Position numbers and translations under genes: made by a program. This document shows positions 21,705-31,894 of a stretch of DNA of 64,000 bases, one piece after another. The notes beneath the pieces were generated by a model. It was not told the DNA's origin and did no database searches. It saw only the letters and a list, made by a program, of their open reading frames with translations. Origin of the DNA: Isochrysis galbana (taxonomy: Eukaryota > Haptophyta > Isochrysidales > Isochrysidaceae); NCBI GenBank assembly GCA_018136815.1, contig CM030941.1:2478993-2542992 (forward strand), in the 5' to 3' direction. The number at the start of each line of letters is the position of its first letter. Position 1 is the first letter of the stretch.

Positions 21705-22003
21705 AGGAACAGATTGAATCAATCTCTAGTGGGTGATTTCTAGCGAGAGACCACACACAAGGCAGTAGGGGCTCAAGGGTACGAGGGGTCACGGTACGGC
21801 TTCGATCGCAGAGCGCTGCGACGGCTGCTGGGTGCGTACGAAGACACGCCACACCACTTTCTAACATAAACAAGGGCAACACGTAATAAACACGGGAGCG
21901 AAAGCCACGGTGGGTGAACAGAGAGAGCAAAGAAGGAACCAATTGGCCAGAAGAGAACTCGTCGTCTCGTCGTCCTAGAGAAGGATTGCACACAGAAAAG
22001 GCG
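21504..22003 (-). repeat. 500-bp direct duplication, copy 2 (LTR-leader-gag start)
   Basis: It is the partner of 19607-20106. Here the gag frame continues beyond the duplication, so this is the more complete copy. Confidence 0.9.
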
Positions 22004-22311
22004 CGAAAGGGATTCATCCATGCTTAGTGAAGATCCTACAAGATTCATCGGCGAATAGCGTCTCAACGCGAGCACAGCGGCGTGCACTTTACCTATAGCT
22101 TTTCGTAGCTTAGCCATGGAGTAGCTGGTAGACTTAAAAAGTCTAGAAGCTTACAGAGGTGTTAGACTTACAGAGTCTAGATGCTTGAGGTTCTTGAGGG
22201 TGTACTTTAGCAAGCAAGATGCTCGCTACTTCCTTGGTCTTCATCGACACGTGCTTTCTACTCCCTTGATCTCCATGCCTGGGTGATCAGTCCAGAGCTA
22301 GAGCATATTAT

Positions 22312-22505
22312 TCATATTCCGAGTAGAAAGAAGCCTGTAGAAGCTGCTTGGCCACGTGGGTACAATGGTAGACCAACATTGAATGAAGTGTAGTGATTGA
22401 TAGAAGCGTGGAGACGTCGTAGACGTAGAGATAGACATAAGAACGAAGATTGATGATTTACCATCGCGGTTATAACGGTAGAGCGGAAAATAGCGAACTA
22501 GCCTG
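22312..22505 (+). repeat. Dispersed repeat, family T (copy 1)
   Basis: About 190 bp starting ATTCATATTCCGAGTAGAAA and running through CATCGCGGTTATAACGGTAG are nearly identical to 38736-38948. AT-rich and non-coding, it is LTR- or MITE-like. Confidence 0.8.
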
Positions 22506-22654
22506 CAGAGGCTCGCGAATGCGACAACTTCACGACATACGCGAAATATCTCACTTAATGGAAAATAGAATCTCCACGTAAAACACCGGTGAATATCACC
22601 GACGGACCCTTGGTGATACGAGAGTAAGAATAATACGAGCCACGCCATTGTGAT

Positions 22655-22862
22655 GATGCCACAGTCTCCCGCCCCCTTCTCTCCAACTCCTGGCCGAAGC
22701 AGCGCGCACGGTCACCCCGGAACCGGAACCAGTATCTCCGTTAAAGAGGGAACTGGGAAAGGGGAAAGGAGTTGATGGTGGTAAAGGTTGGGTAGTATGG
22801 AGGTGCACGAGCATGCTGCCTTAAGCCGCACATGTAGCGGAGATTTTTAAGAAGTTATTTTA
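22655..22862 (-). repeat. Short dispersed repeat, family S (copy 4)
   Basis: It shares CCCTTCTCTCCAACTCCTGG and the GAACCAGTATCTCCGTTAAA block with copy 3, and ends in GTAGCGGAGATTTTTAAGAA. Confidence 0.7.
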
Positions 22863-23074
22863 TATCTTGGGCATAAAATATGCCATATGATATCCATATG
22901 CCTACACCATCGCGTATCATTCTGCTTCTGCCAACACATTGTGTCTCGGCAAGCCCCCTAGCATCCCCTGAGAGCTGGTCGCCCGCGGGTCAAGCCGGCA
23001 AGAGATATGTACAAAAAACGAGCGGAAGCACCTATTTCGGTGCTTCGGCAGTAAGGAGTTAACTCTTTACTGCC

Positions 23075-23096
23075 GAAGTATCGATATCGATACTTC
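23075..23096. repeat. Left subterminal palindrome of the piggyBac-like element
   Basis: A perfect 22-bp palindrome centred on ATCGATATCGAT, 12 nt inside the terminal TTAA. An imperfect copy lies at 23258-23279. Confidence 0.9.
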
Positions 23097-23227
23097 CCGA
23101 GCTGTTTTTTCTAATGTACTCGTGCTAGACCTAACAGTTGGCCATGGGCTCTCGCAGGAGGCTGCAACAGGTGCCCGGATAATACCCTCCGGTAGCTCTC
23201 CCACCCATATTCTAGGTCATCTTGCCA

Positions 23228-23257
23228 CCTTTCAGGGAGGGAAAACCCCCTGAAAGG
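23228..23257. repeat. Stem-loop inside the piggyBac-like element
   Basis: CTTTCAGGG pairs with CCCTGAAAG about 10 nt later, immediately before the imperfect palindrome at 23258. Its role is unknown; it could be a subterminal binding site or a hairpin. Confidence 0.5.
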
Positions 23258-23744
23258 CGAAGTATCGATTTCGATACTTCACTTTATCCCATAAATTTCG
23301 ATTTTAATATATCATTTGGCCTTTTTGGCATTTTGCTTGTCAGCCTCCCCCCCCCCCCCCCTCCTCCTCCCCCCGCTCCCGCCCTCGCCCCCCCCTCCCC
23401 CGCCCGCTCAGCCCGACCCTCCTCCTAGCCGGTCTCTCGCGAGACTCGGTCGACCCCCAGGTGTGCCTCGGCCCTCGCATAATCACATCGCGTATGTACG
23501 CCTCCTCACATGGACAGGATTGGGCGCACGTCTGCACACATGCGGGCGCCTTGCTCCGCAGCGCGAACAGACGCATCGCACACCCCACCCGCACCCCCTG
23601 CCCGTTGCATTTGCCTCGCAGCGCCCGGCATCCGCGGCCGAAACCGCGTGCACATTTTATGACGTGCACTGCCACTCGGCTGACGTCCGCTTCCCATCCC
23701 TGCATGCAATGCTCCCTGCATGCAATGCAGGTCAGAAAGAGGGA

Positions 23745-24115
23745 GCCATTGCGAGAGGGAGGGAGGAAGGGAGGGGACAGGAAGAAAGGGAATGAAGGAG
23801 AGAGAGGGTGAGAGGGCGCGAGGAAGAGGGCGCGAGGAAGAGAGGGGAGAGATGGAGAGAGAGGGATAGAGGGGAGGAGAGGGGGAACGAGGAAGCGAGG
23901 GAGTGAGGGAGCGAGGGAGACGGGAAGACGGGGAGACGGGGAGACAGGGTGCGAGGGAGAAGAGAGGACGCGAGAGAGGGAGGGAGAGAAGGAGAGGGAG
24001 GGAGAGAGGGTCGGAGAGGGGGAGAGAGGGAGAGAGGGGGAGAGAGAGAGGGGGGGATGGAGCAAGGGAGCGAGGTAGCGAGAGGGAGCGAGGGAGGAGA
24101 TGGAGTGTGAGTGCG
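23745..24115. repeat. (GA)n/GGGAGA-rich tract
   Basis: Nearly pure purine on the plus strand over about 370 bp. Long Ser/Leu/Pro frames on the minus strand are repeat products. Confidence 0.9.
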
Positions 24116-24817
24116 TGGCGCGTGCCACAAGGAGACCCAACACGCAAACGCGTTGTGTGGTGAGAAGCCATGCTTCTTGTGCAGTATGAGCATGAAATGA
24201 TAAAGAAAAGAAAGTATAAATAAGAAGAAGAAAACCTTCACACAGCACACTGAAATCATGCAAGAAGTTCAGATGGGCAGGGGCAGGGGTAAACGGGAGT
24301 CCATTCCCTTAGACAGTATAGACAGTAGCTTCGCTGCCAAGCCCAAGCCCGCGCGCACAAAGCCCACAATCCTACTCGTCCCTCGGGAGTAGAGTAGGAT
24401 ATTAAAAACACTCCACAAATCTGCAATGATGCAAGGACTGCACACGCGACGCTAATCTACGAACGCACTTGGTATTGTTGTTTTAGGCATCGTGCCTCAC
24501 TCGGTGCAAACGCAAGAGTAAGTCCACATCATCTAACGAGCCTCAGCCGGAGATCATAAACCACATTTTATGATCTCGGAACGGGCGCAAAGTGCACAAT
24601 GGCATCGACAATGTCAAGAAGTGGGAAACACCGTCCATTCGCTAATCTGGGTACTAGAAAGCACCAGCTGCAAGACTTCAATGGACTACAGCAAGCCCAG
24701 GCCGACACAACCACCTACAACCGACTTACTACCGCCGCCATGCTAGCTAGCTACGTTCTACGTTCCCGCTGCGCCGGAGCCGCCGCACACCACCACGAAA
24801 GCGAACGCGCTGGGGCA
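24116..24817. other. Transposon interior without a gene; one hairpin
   Basis: No coding features were found. A perfect 10-bp stem (AGATCATAAA at 24551-24560, complement at 24567-24576, 6-nt loop) is present and might serve as a 3'-end or processing signal. It is not in line with the gene start. Confidence 0.4.
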
Positions 24818-25864
24818 CTAGGAGCGTGCGGAGCGCCGGCGCTTCTCCGATCCTTGCTCGCGGCTGCCGCGTCGATTCTCACGCGCAGCCAGCCGAGCCG
24901 CACGCGTCCTCGCCCGCTTTGCCCGATCATTCTCGGCTTGCTCTCCCCGGCGTAGCGCGATTTCCACTTCCTGAGTGCGGATCATCGCACCGGAGTCGGA
25001 GCTATCCTCATCGCTACAATGGCACATAGCAGCAGGCCCACCGCCGCCACAGCTCCCGCCGCCGCGACAGCTCCCGCCGTTGAGTGCGTTGAGGAACTGC
25101 ATAGCGAGGAAGAAGTCGCCATCGATCAATTGAATGGGAGCCGCATAGGCGTACTTGTTGGAGCCGCTCGCCGCGACGTAGCCCTTGTACTTGTTAGTGT
25201 TGGCCACCAACAACAGCCTGAATTCCTTCGTGAGAAACTTGTTGAACCATTTGAAGGGATGAGCCGCAGCCCTGAGCCCTACGCTTGGACTGGGCCGGAA
25301 GGCGACGTCGCCCGCATGCACAGGCCGGTCAATCTTGGACGGGTCCAAGGGAAGCCACATCCTTTCGTTCTTGCCCTTCTTCTTTTCGCCTCGCCTTGGC
25401 TGTTGCTGACTTGTTGCCGCAGCCGTAGATGATTGCTTGGCAAGCAGCGCTGCCACAAGGTCCTTGTTCACGGCGACTTGCTCGCGGAGCGTCTGCACAA
25501 GACATTCTGCGTGCTCACTCTTCGAGTTGTTCCGTGCCACCCTCCTACCTCTACCTCTTACCTCGAGATGCTCGACCAGCTCAGCCTTCGTAAGGCGCCC
25601 TACGTGCTCTGCCTGGAGCATGGAGAGCTCGCGCACCCTCGCCGCAACCGCGCTGTCCGAGGGCAATGAGGGATTCTCACCGCCCTCACCCTCGCCCTCG
25701 CCCTCGCCCCCAGCCATGTGGGGCTCCCCACCCTCATCCACCTCCGCCTCGTCGCTCGCGTAGTCGTCATCGCCGTCCAACTCCTCGGTACCCTGGCCCA
25801 GCATTGCGCAGTCGTTTTCGTCGTCTGAGGGCAGCATGTCGTCCACCACCTCCTCCTCCGCCAT
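24818..25864 (-). CDS. Acidic SAP-like protein with piggyBac transposase N-terminal-like segment
   Basis: The protein has 348 residues from the ATG at 25864 (MAEEEVVDDMLPSDDEND). Layout: acidic Glu/Asp/Gly-rich N-terminus (1-75); SAP-like helix pair at about 95-130 (LTKAELVEHLEVRGRG ... SEHAECLVQTL) that could bind DNA; Gln/Lys-rich linker; a segment at about 200-235 (AHPFKWFNKFLTKEFRLLLVANTNKY) resembling the start of the piggyBac transposase domain (SPxxLFxxFFTxELxxxIVxxTNxY); a Gly/Cys stretch; and a strongly basic Arg-rich tail. No DDD catalytic residues follow. Its position inside TTAA-flanked inverted repeats supports a truncated or re-purposed transposase. The alternative is an unrelated passenger gene. 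Confidence 0.5.
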   Translation of the reverse strand: MAEEEVVDDMLPSDDENDCAMLGQGTEELDGDDDYASDEAEVDEGGEPHMAGGEGEGEGEGGENPSLPSDSAVAARVRELSMLQAEHVGRLTKAELVEHLEVRGRGRRVARNNSKSEHAECLVQTLREQVAVNKDLVAALLAKQSSTAAATSQQQPRRGEKKKGKNERMWLPLDPSKIDRPVHAGDVAFRPSPSVGLRAAAHPFKWFNKFLTKEFRLLLVANTNKYKGYVAASGSNKYAYAAPIQLIDGDFFLAMQFLNALNGGSCRGGGSCGGGGPAAMCHCSDEDSSDSGAMIRTQEVEIALRRGEQAENDRAKRARTRAARLAARENRRGSREQGSEKRRRSARS

Positions 25865-25992
25865 CGTAGGCAGGGCGTGCCCAAGCCTCAAGCGCCTCGC
25901 AGCCTACTGGGTGGGAGACTGCGACGGAGGTGGGTGGGCGGGCGGTGTGCGTGTGGGGAGGGTGGGAAGCGCACGGGCCGACGGCGAGGCGA

Positions 25993-26032
25993 GGGGGGGG
26001 GGGGGAGGGGGGGGGGGGGAGGGGGGGGGGGC
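25993..26032. repeat. G homopolymer tract
   Basis: Runs of 9 to 14 G broken by single A lie between the ORF start and the right transposon end. Likely a quadruplex former and an assembly risk. Confidence 0.85.
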
Positions 26033-26130
26033 AGCGCTCTCGAGGCTATTCTGCCCCACCCCATATATTACGCTACACGTCTCTACATATCTCTTACACG
26101 CACCCAGATTGCGGGCGAACGTTTCAACAC

Positions 26131-26152
26131 GAAGTATCGATATCGATACTTC
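26131..26152. repeat. Right subterminal palindrome of the piggyBac-like element
   Basis: The same perfect 22-bp palindrome as at 23075-23096, followed by CTGCCGCCAGTAAAGAG and the terminal TTAA. Confidence 0.9.
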
Positions 26153-26514
26153 CTGCCGCCAGTAAAGAGTTAACGGAGGGGCAAGTGCAAGTGGGCATGT
26201 GACCGGCCGGACTTCGTCGGTGTGGCCCGAGCCGACCGCCGACCGCCGACCGACTGATGTTGCAGGTGTGAATACAAGGGATACTTTAGGGGCAGAGCCA
26301 CTCCAAGGGTTTTACCTGCGCTGGCTCAACCAGCGCAAATATTCATGTTTCGTGCAAGGTACTTTCATGTGTGGAGTCTGCCTCGTCCAGTCCTTCCACG
26401 ACGATTCGCTCCGACGCCGCCGTCGCCACTGTCTCCGGCTCTCCCCAGCTCCCCCCCTCTTTCTCTCTCTCTCGCCCCCCCTCCTCCCCATCTGCGTGCA
26501 GGGCGGGAGTGGAG

Positions 26515-27853
26515 ATGGCCTACAGGCGCGGCTTCTCCGCGCTCACTGCGTACTGGTCTGGACTCGCCCTCTGCGCGAGCGGCAGAGGGTACCGCGAGCT
26601 GGCCCAAGGGCTGCCCGATCTGAGCGCCGCCGAGCGGCTGAGTATCTACTGCTGGTGGATGCACCTCAAGCTGTGGAGCCTGCCGCACTACCGCTCGGGT
26701 ACCTTCCACAACGACCTGCTCAAGAATCTGAGGAATGTCGCGCTTCCCGGTACCGGTGTGCCGCTCTCGATTGTGTGCACCACCTGGATCGGCGCGAGCT
26801 TCTTCGTGTGGATCGGTATCCCCCTTGCTGCGCTCGGAGCCGCCATCATCCAATGGCGGAAGCTCGGCACGCCGCTGACCGTTGGATTTGCAGCCTACCT
26901 GCTCACTGAGTATCCCTGGTTCACCTACTGGAGGCTGAATTGTGCCGTTGCGTCGTGCGTGCTCTCCTTGCCTTCGCTCACAATCCCTCCCAATGTGTAA
27001 GCGGATGGGGAGGGGCGCAAAGCCCTTGAGAGCGCGACTTTGTATTCACGCACCTTTTGGTGTCGGTTCCACACTCAGGTACCACGCTCTGAAGACGGCG
27101 GATCCAGGCTATGCGTTGGAGGACAAGATGGAGTTCCTGGAAGCTTGCGAGCGTGAGGGTGTCCCTGGGTCCCCCTTTTTACGCGCCCCGAAGTTCATCG
27201 TGAAGCACAGGAATGAGGAGGGCGGCCTTGGGCTGCAAACATTTACCAATGCTGCTTGCGGTGGAGAGTGGATCATCCAACATGCCCTGAGCAACTCGGC
27301 AACTATTGCGCGACTTCTGCCGAAGGTGGCACCACTTTCGACATTTCGGCTTGTGAGCGCGTCACGCGGATGCTTGCTCGATGACCCAAAGCGGGCAAGC
27401 GCGGAAGATATCAAGGTGCTTTCGGCATGTTTCCGCGCCGGGAGGGAAGGCGCCTCGACAGACCATAGCTGCATCATGTTCGACGTCGACCTCTCGCGGG
27501 GTGTCATATGCAAGGGTACTTCCAACTCGCACTGGTATCAGCTCGGCATCACCAAGGCGCATCGCTCGCCGTGGGCGACTGAGGGCCACACGATTTATGC
27601 ACATCCAGACACCGGGCGGGCGGTGGCCGGCGAATGCGTGCCTGACTTCGACCAGATCGTACGGCTTGTGAGCGCGGCGCACCTAAAACTTCTGCCCGGA
27701 GTGCCGCTCGTTGGGTGGGACGTGGCGTTGACGGAGGAAGCTGGTGTCTGCCTTCTCGAGGCGAATCTATCATGCAACTTCTTCCGGGCTACGTTCGACC
27801 GTGAGGCATACTTTAGATTCCTTGAAGAAGTTCTTTTGCGGTTAGAAAAGTGA
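26515..27853 (+). CDS. Membrane-anchored ATP-grasp enzyme (sugar-transfer-associated type)
   Basis: Two exons, 26515-26996 and 27079-27853, are joined across an 82-nt GT-AG intron (AATGT|GTAAGC ... ACTCAG|GTACC) to give 418 residues. A pyrimidine tract and CAG just before the ATG suggest a further 5' UTR intron. Residues about 80-145 are hydrophobic (VPLSIVCTTWIGASFFVWIG, PLAALGAAIIQW), giving one or two membrane passes. The C-terminal 270 residues look like the ATP-grasp family associated with sugar transfer. Supporting motifs are FIVKHRNEEGGLGLQTF (ATP-binding strand), FDVDLSRGVICKG, and the metal-binding end VGWDVALTEEAGVCLLEANL, whose Glu and Asn fit the Mg site. ATP-grasp enzymes ligate a carboxylate to an amine or thiol; the substrate is unknown here. 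Modification of a surface polysaccharide or glycoconjugate is an inference from the family name. Confidence 0.75.
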
Positions 27854-28530
27854 ATAGCCGTGTTACAATGCTAATCAACCTTCAAGTAATTGCCGTACTC
27901 CTAGCCGAGATGAGAGGCTTCTTCAAGTTTTTGTAGCGTGTTCGTGTGTCGCAAGCCGTGTTCCGTCGAACCATCTAAAATAAAATAATTAAAAACATTT
28001 TAATATTCTTGCCTCTCGCGTGGCTATGCAAATAACTACTGTAGCCACGCCCATCTCTCTTCCTCTCCCTCACTTCCCGCCTTGCGGCAACTCCCCTCAT
28101 GCTCTACTTAGGGGCCCCAGGTTGCGGGGGGGGGCTGGGTTGAGTGGGGTGCACTGACACTGGTCCCCAGCCAGTAGAAAGTCCCCGTCTTCCTCCTGTG
28201 CCGCTGGGTGGCCCGTCTCTTTCGTGGAGACGTGCGCCGCCGTCGCCCCACTCTCTTGCGCTCTCGCTCCCACCGGCTGGCAAGCTGCCCTGCGCCTCAC
28301 TTGGGCTCGCCAAGAGTGCGCCACCGCTCTCCCTTCGTTGAGGGCTCTCGCCTTGGCGTGGGCGCTCTTCCAGATCTCGACCCGCCTCTACCCTCTCTCG
28401 ATCGGCCTCGCCGCCTCACGGCGGCGGACCGCATTGCCGCCTATCGTCAACACCACTTCACTCAGCCTGGTGCCCGCCGTGCGTCGCCGCGTCGCCGCAG
28501 GCAGTAGTAGGAGCCTTCTCTCTCACTGGG
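27854..28530. other. No gene supported
   Basis: An AT-rich 3' flank (to about 28010) is followed by GC-rich sequence with overlapping frames in several phases. The longest plus frame lacks an ATG and family features. Confidence 0.45.
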
Positions 28531-29275
28531 GACGATCGGTCGGTGGTGGGTCGGTGAGATGGGGGGGGGGGGGGAGGGAAGGCAGATCAAAAGACAGATC
28601 ACCTATCTACGTTAATGTTATCACCATATACTGTGAAAGTTCCCCGGTCCCAGGGGGTGCCCCCAAGGTTCCCGCCCGCAGCACCCCGCGCCCAGAGTTC
28701 CCCCGCGGAAAGAGTGAACGCACGGCGTGCACCTTCATAGTAGGAGAAAAAGTTGTTATGCGCACGCACGGCGCCCCCGCGGGGGGAACCGATGCACATC
28801 GCGCCGTGCGCATCCACGGCGTGCACATGGGTGATTGCAACTCATCACACCCTTCCCGTGAGAGATCTCTCTTATACTGCATGTTTATGTAACTGTGAAC
28901 CGCAGAGAAACAAGCTGCTATGCGCACGCACGGCGCCCCCGCGGGGGGGGAACCGATGCACATCGCGTCGTGCGCATCCACGGCGTGCACATGGGTGATT
29001 GCAACTCATCACACCCTTCCCGTGAGAGATCTCTCTTATACTGCATGTTTATGTAACTGTGAACCGCAGAGAAACAAGCCGCTATCTATGCGCACGCACG
29101 GCGTCTCCACGGGGGCGCGCTGGTTCGTCAGGAAAAAGACACTGCGACTACTGCACTGTCGCCCAAAATAGGTAAATCCTTAAAAGCACATGGTAGATTC
29201 GTATAAAAATAACTATGGACATTTGATAGCTCAATTCGACTGATGTCCCACAATTGACAATTGACGGAACGACAC
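28531..29275 (+). repeat. Left long direct repeat of the virus-like island
   Basis: It runs from GATCGGTCGGTGGTGGGTC through a G homopolymer (28560-28574), three units of about 162-168 bp starting ATGCGCACGCACGGCG (28758, 28920, 29088), to GACATTTGATAGCTCAATTC and GACGGAACGACACC. The same order occurs at 35040-36030. Units carry CCCCCGCGGGG-type palindromes and a CATCACACCCTTCC block. Confidence 0.85.
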
Positions 29276-29690
29276 CTTCGATGTACGCGAGATTCCCAGC
29301 CCTCCCGTGGTCGTATACACGGATGCGGCGTATGAGCCGTCATCGTGTACGCCGGCCGGTATAGGGATGTGCGTGTTTGACCCATTGGCTCCTTCAGACC
29401 AACGTTTGGTTGTTTCCGCCTTGGCAATTGAGGCCGACATTATGGCGAGGTGGCGCCATCGATCGCGATCGCAATACATTAGCCAACTTGAGGCGTTAGC
29501 GGCCGTCGCCGCATACTACTCCTTGGCTTCGGGCGTCCCAACTTCGGACGGTCTGTCCCGTACCCACGAGATCCGCAAGCGAGATGTCATTCATTTTATC
29601 GACAATACACAATACCGGAGCCGACGGTGTGTGCAAGCCCAAGTACACAGTAGGCTCTGTGAAGACGACGCCTTCAGGTGATTGGGGAGG
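29268..29690 (+). pseudogene. RNase-H-like domain of a retroelement, frameshifted
   Basis: The frame encodes VVVYTDAAYEPSSCTPAGIG, then SQYISQLEALAAVAAYYSLA, then RDVIHFIDNTQYRSRR. The Asp (YTDAA), Glu (QLEAL) and Asp (IDNT) fit the three metal-binding residues of the RNase H-like domain that follows the reverse transcriptase in some algal retroelements. No ATG precedes it. Downstream the sense continues only in another frame, so it is broken. It sits directly against the left direct repeat. Confidence 0.55.
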
Positions 29691-29879
29691 GGGCAACTCG
29701 GAGCATCTGGACAAGCACACTCTGGACTGTGGCTCGAATGGGCTGAACCAATTCCAACTCACAAGGCCAACCGACACGACGCTCTCGTACAGATAATGCA
29801 GAATACAGGTTTCGTTACACGTCTATAGGGTGATGGAACGGGTTTGGTCCGTGTTCTTACATAACGTCAACGTGACCTT

Positions 29880-30300
29880 CTAGCGTGGGGGGGTTCGCAT
29901 CTTTTCTTCATACAACTTACGCGAGACTGACAACACCCTCTGCACCAATGTAGTTACATCGTTCTTGAAATTTTTATCTATCATAATCGTATTCACATCA
30001 TGTTCATTTGGATTCTGAATGTTCTTCATCTGATGTTCTAACCTCTCGTTCTCGGCAATTTGCGTGAGCTGATCGTAATTAACATACCCTCTATCGAAAC
30101 GCCTGAATGATATGTATGCCCTTATGAACCTGCCGTAGGATATCCTTGATATTGTTCGGATTTAGTACTGTTACGTAATCTATGTCAACATCGCTAGTGC
30201 TGGGCATGTATGATAGTATCGTATAATAGTATCGTACATATTTTTGTGTCACGCACCAACTCGAGCGGGATGCATCAGTCCTCTTGCCAAACGAGTGGAT
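29880..30300 (-). pseudogene. Broken virus-like hypothetical gene
   Basis: The minus strand reads SSWCVTQKYVRYYYTILSYM and TSDVDIDYVTVLNPNNIKDI. It then needs a one-base shift near 30095 to continue as VNYDQLTQIAENERLEHQMK and KNFKNDVTTLVQRVLSVSRK before a stop near 29880. Codon use is distinctly AT-richer than in the neighbouring host genes. I recognise no family. The upstream end merges with a minisatellite. Confidence 0.4.
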
Positions 30301-30335
30301 AGCGCTACCCTCATGATCCCCACGATCCTCCGCGA

Positions 30336-30592
30336 TTGAACGCTTTTCCATGCGGTGGGGGTGATGGCGATTGAACGCGTTCCACGTGTAGGCTGATGGT
30401 GATTGAACGCTTTTTCCATGCGGTGGGGGTGATGGTGATTGAGCGCGTTCCACGTGTAGGCTGATGGTGATTGAACGCTTTTTCCATGCGGTGGGGGTGA
30501 TGGTGATTGAGCGCGTTCCACGTGTTGGCTGATGGTGATTGAACGCTTTTCCATGCGGTGGGTGATGGTGATTGAGCGCTTCTCGCCTAGCA
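30336..30592. repeat. Minisatellite, about 72-bp unit made of two similar halves
   Basis: The words GATTGAACGCTTTTTCCATG and GATTGAGCGCGTTCCACGTG alternate, each followed by a GATGGTG spacer. There are three to four units. The first and last units are diverged. Confidence 0.85.
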
Positions 30593-30910
30593 ACACCGTC
30601 TACGCGCCCCCCCCCTTCTTTCTGCTGCGGGCGAGTAACGTCGCCTCCCCGTGGGGAGGCGGCTGTCTCGTCCCCGGTACGGACGTCGACTTCCTCTTGG
30701 CTGGGCTTTTTGGGAATGCGGCCCCGAAGACCTCTCTCCCTTGTCACCGCATACAAGTTATGCAGGTACCGCGTATGCTAAAAATATTAGCCTCACATGA
30801 GCATTATACCACAAGAGCTGGCCGTAGTGGCACAATAAATAATAATGGCTTGTTTCACAGCCTCGAGCGAACTGGGAGGTGGGGCAGAGAAGCGATCTGC
30901 GGCGGCGGCG

Positions 30911-31894
30911 ATGGCGTCGCGCCGTTTGCCTCGCGCTGTCTGTGTGGCGTGCGGGTGCGTGGGGCCGACGGTGGAGCTTTCGTCAGCGGGCAAAGTGGGG
31001 CTTGTGGTTGCCTCGCTCCCGCACTGCGGTTGCATCTATCGCCTTGACGACCAGCGCCCCATACCCGCTCTCGTCTCTGTACTTGATGGACTGCCACTCA
31101 CACCTACCAGCCACTGCACGAGAACTGTCCTCTCTCCCGGCCAACCCGGGCCGGACCAGTCAGCGGCCTCGATGCTGGCAACGCGAGGCCCCACAGTCAC
31201 CGCTCAACCGCGCGCTCGCACCTCGCACACCCTCGTACAGCACTCGCAGAGGCCGATCCTCTCGGTCGACCTTCTCCAAGAAGCGCTTGAGGATGGCTCA
31301 CGTGAGATCATGGTCTATGGCACGGCAGTGCGCGAAGAGGTGTGATGAACGAACTTTCATCTGGCTATGTGCTGCTACAGGAAGGAAGAGCGTGCCCAGC
31401 AGCTCACGCCCTGTATTCGCGTTGACATGATCAGGCGTTATTAGGCTCATTCATGCTCACCGGAGACATGACTGTACACGATGTTAGGCGTGCACTTCAA
31501 GAAGAACTGGACTTGAGGGTCGGCGCAATCTTCAGAGCATCGGCCATGTGAGCTCTCACCTGCATGTCGTGCAGCGTCTGTGGACGCTGGCGTCGTTGTC
31601 TTGGACTGAAAACCTGTGCTCCGAATATCGTCCTCAACTCGCCCGTTGCATGCGCAAACGCCCTAACGGTTGCATGTGCACAGGAGCTCACTTTGTGTGC
31701 CAATCCGCGAGGGGCAGTACCACCACAAGGCACTGCCTTTCTTCCCGTTGCCTGAACACCACTTGGTTGTAATAGAGGATGGTCTCGATGAAGCCGAAGA
31801 GTTTACCGAGGGGAATGGTTCTCGTGAGCGCGAGGACATGCAAGATGGTCCGGAGCCGCCATTGAAAAAGCAGCAAATGCCTCTTGGACGCTAG
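30911..31894 (+). CDS. Possible multi-exon gene, unrecognised
   Basis: Coding-like stretches in one orientation are MASRRLPRAVCVACGCVGPT onward to SVDLLQEALEDGSREIMVYG (30911-31341), then about 31520-31660 (NLQSIGHVSSHLHVVQRLWT), then SLCVPIREGQYHHKALPFFP to DGPEPPLKKQQMPLGR and a stop at 31894. GT and AG pairs exist between the blocks (for example GAAGAG|GTGTGA and TGCACAG|GAGCTC), but I could not derive one consistent set of splice phases. No domain was recognised. It could also be a decayed gene. Confidence 0.3.

Larger units (their letters stand above)
23059..26173 (-). mobile_element. piggyBac-like transposon with TTAA ends
   Basis: TTAACTCTTTACTG occurs at 23059-23072 and inverted at 26160-26173, giving TTAA at both outer edges. 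Each end carries a perfect 22-bp palindrome (GAAGTATCGAT plus its complement) at 23075-23096 and 26131-26152. TTAA target sites, short terminal inverted repeats and subterminal palindromes are typical of piggyBac elements. The only sizeable gene inside is 24818-25864 (minus), which lacks the catalytic DDE part. The interior also holds a GA tract and a G homopolymer. Confidence 0.7.

Noticed and set aside
23340-24263. Minus-strand 307-codon Ser/Leu/Pro frame with a hydrophobic end
   Set aside because: Most of it is the translation of a GA/CT microsatellite; neighbouring frames give similar strings.
28224-28892. 222-codon plus frame
   Set aside because: Lacks an ATG and runs through a G homopolymer into the long direct repeat.
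28757-29110. Spaced repeats resembling a CRISPR array
   Set aside because: Units of about 165 bp repeat completely, without unique spacers, in an intron-containing genome; this is a tandem array.
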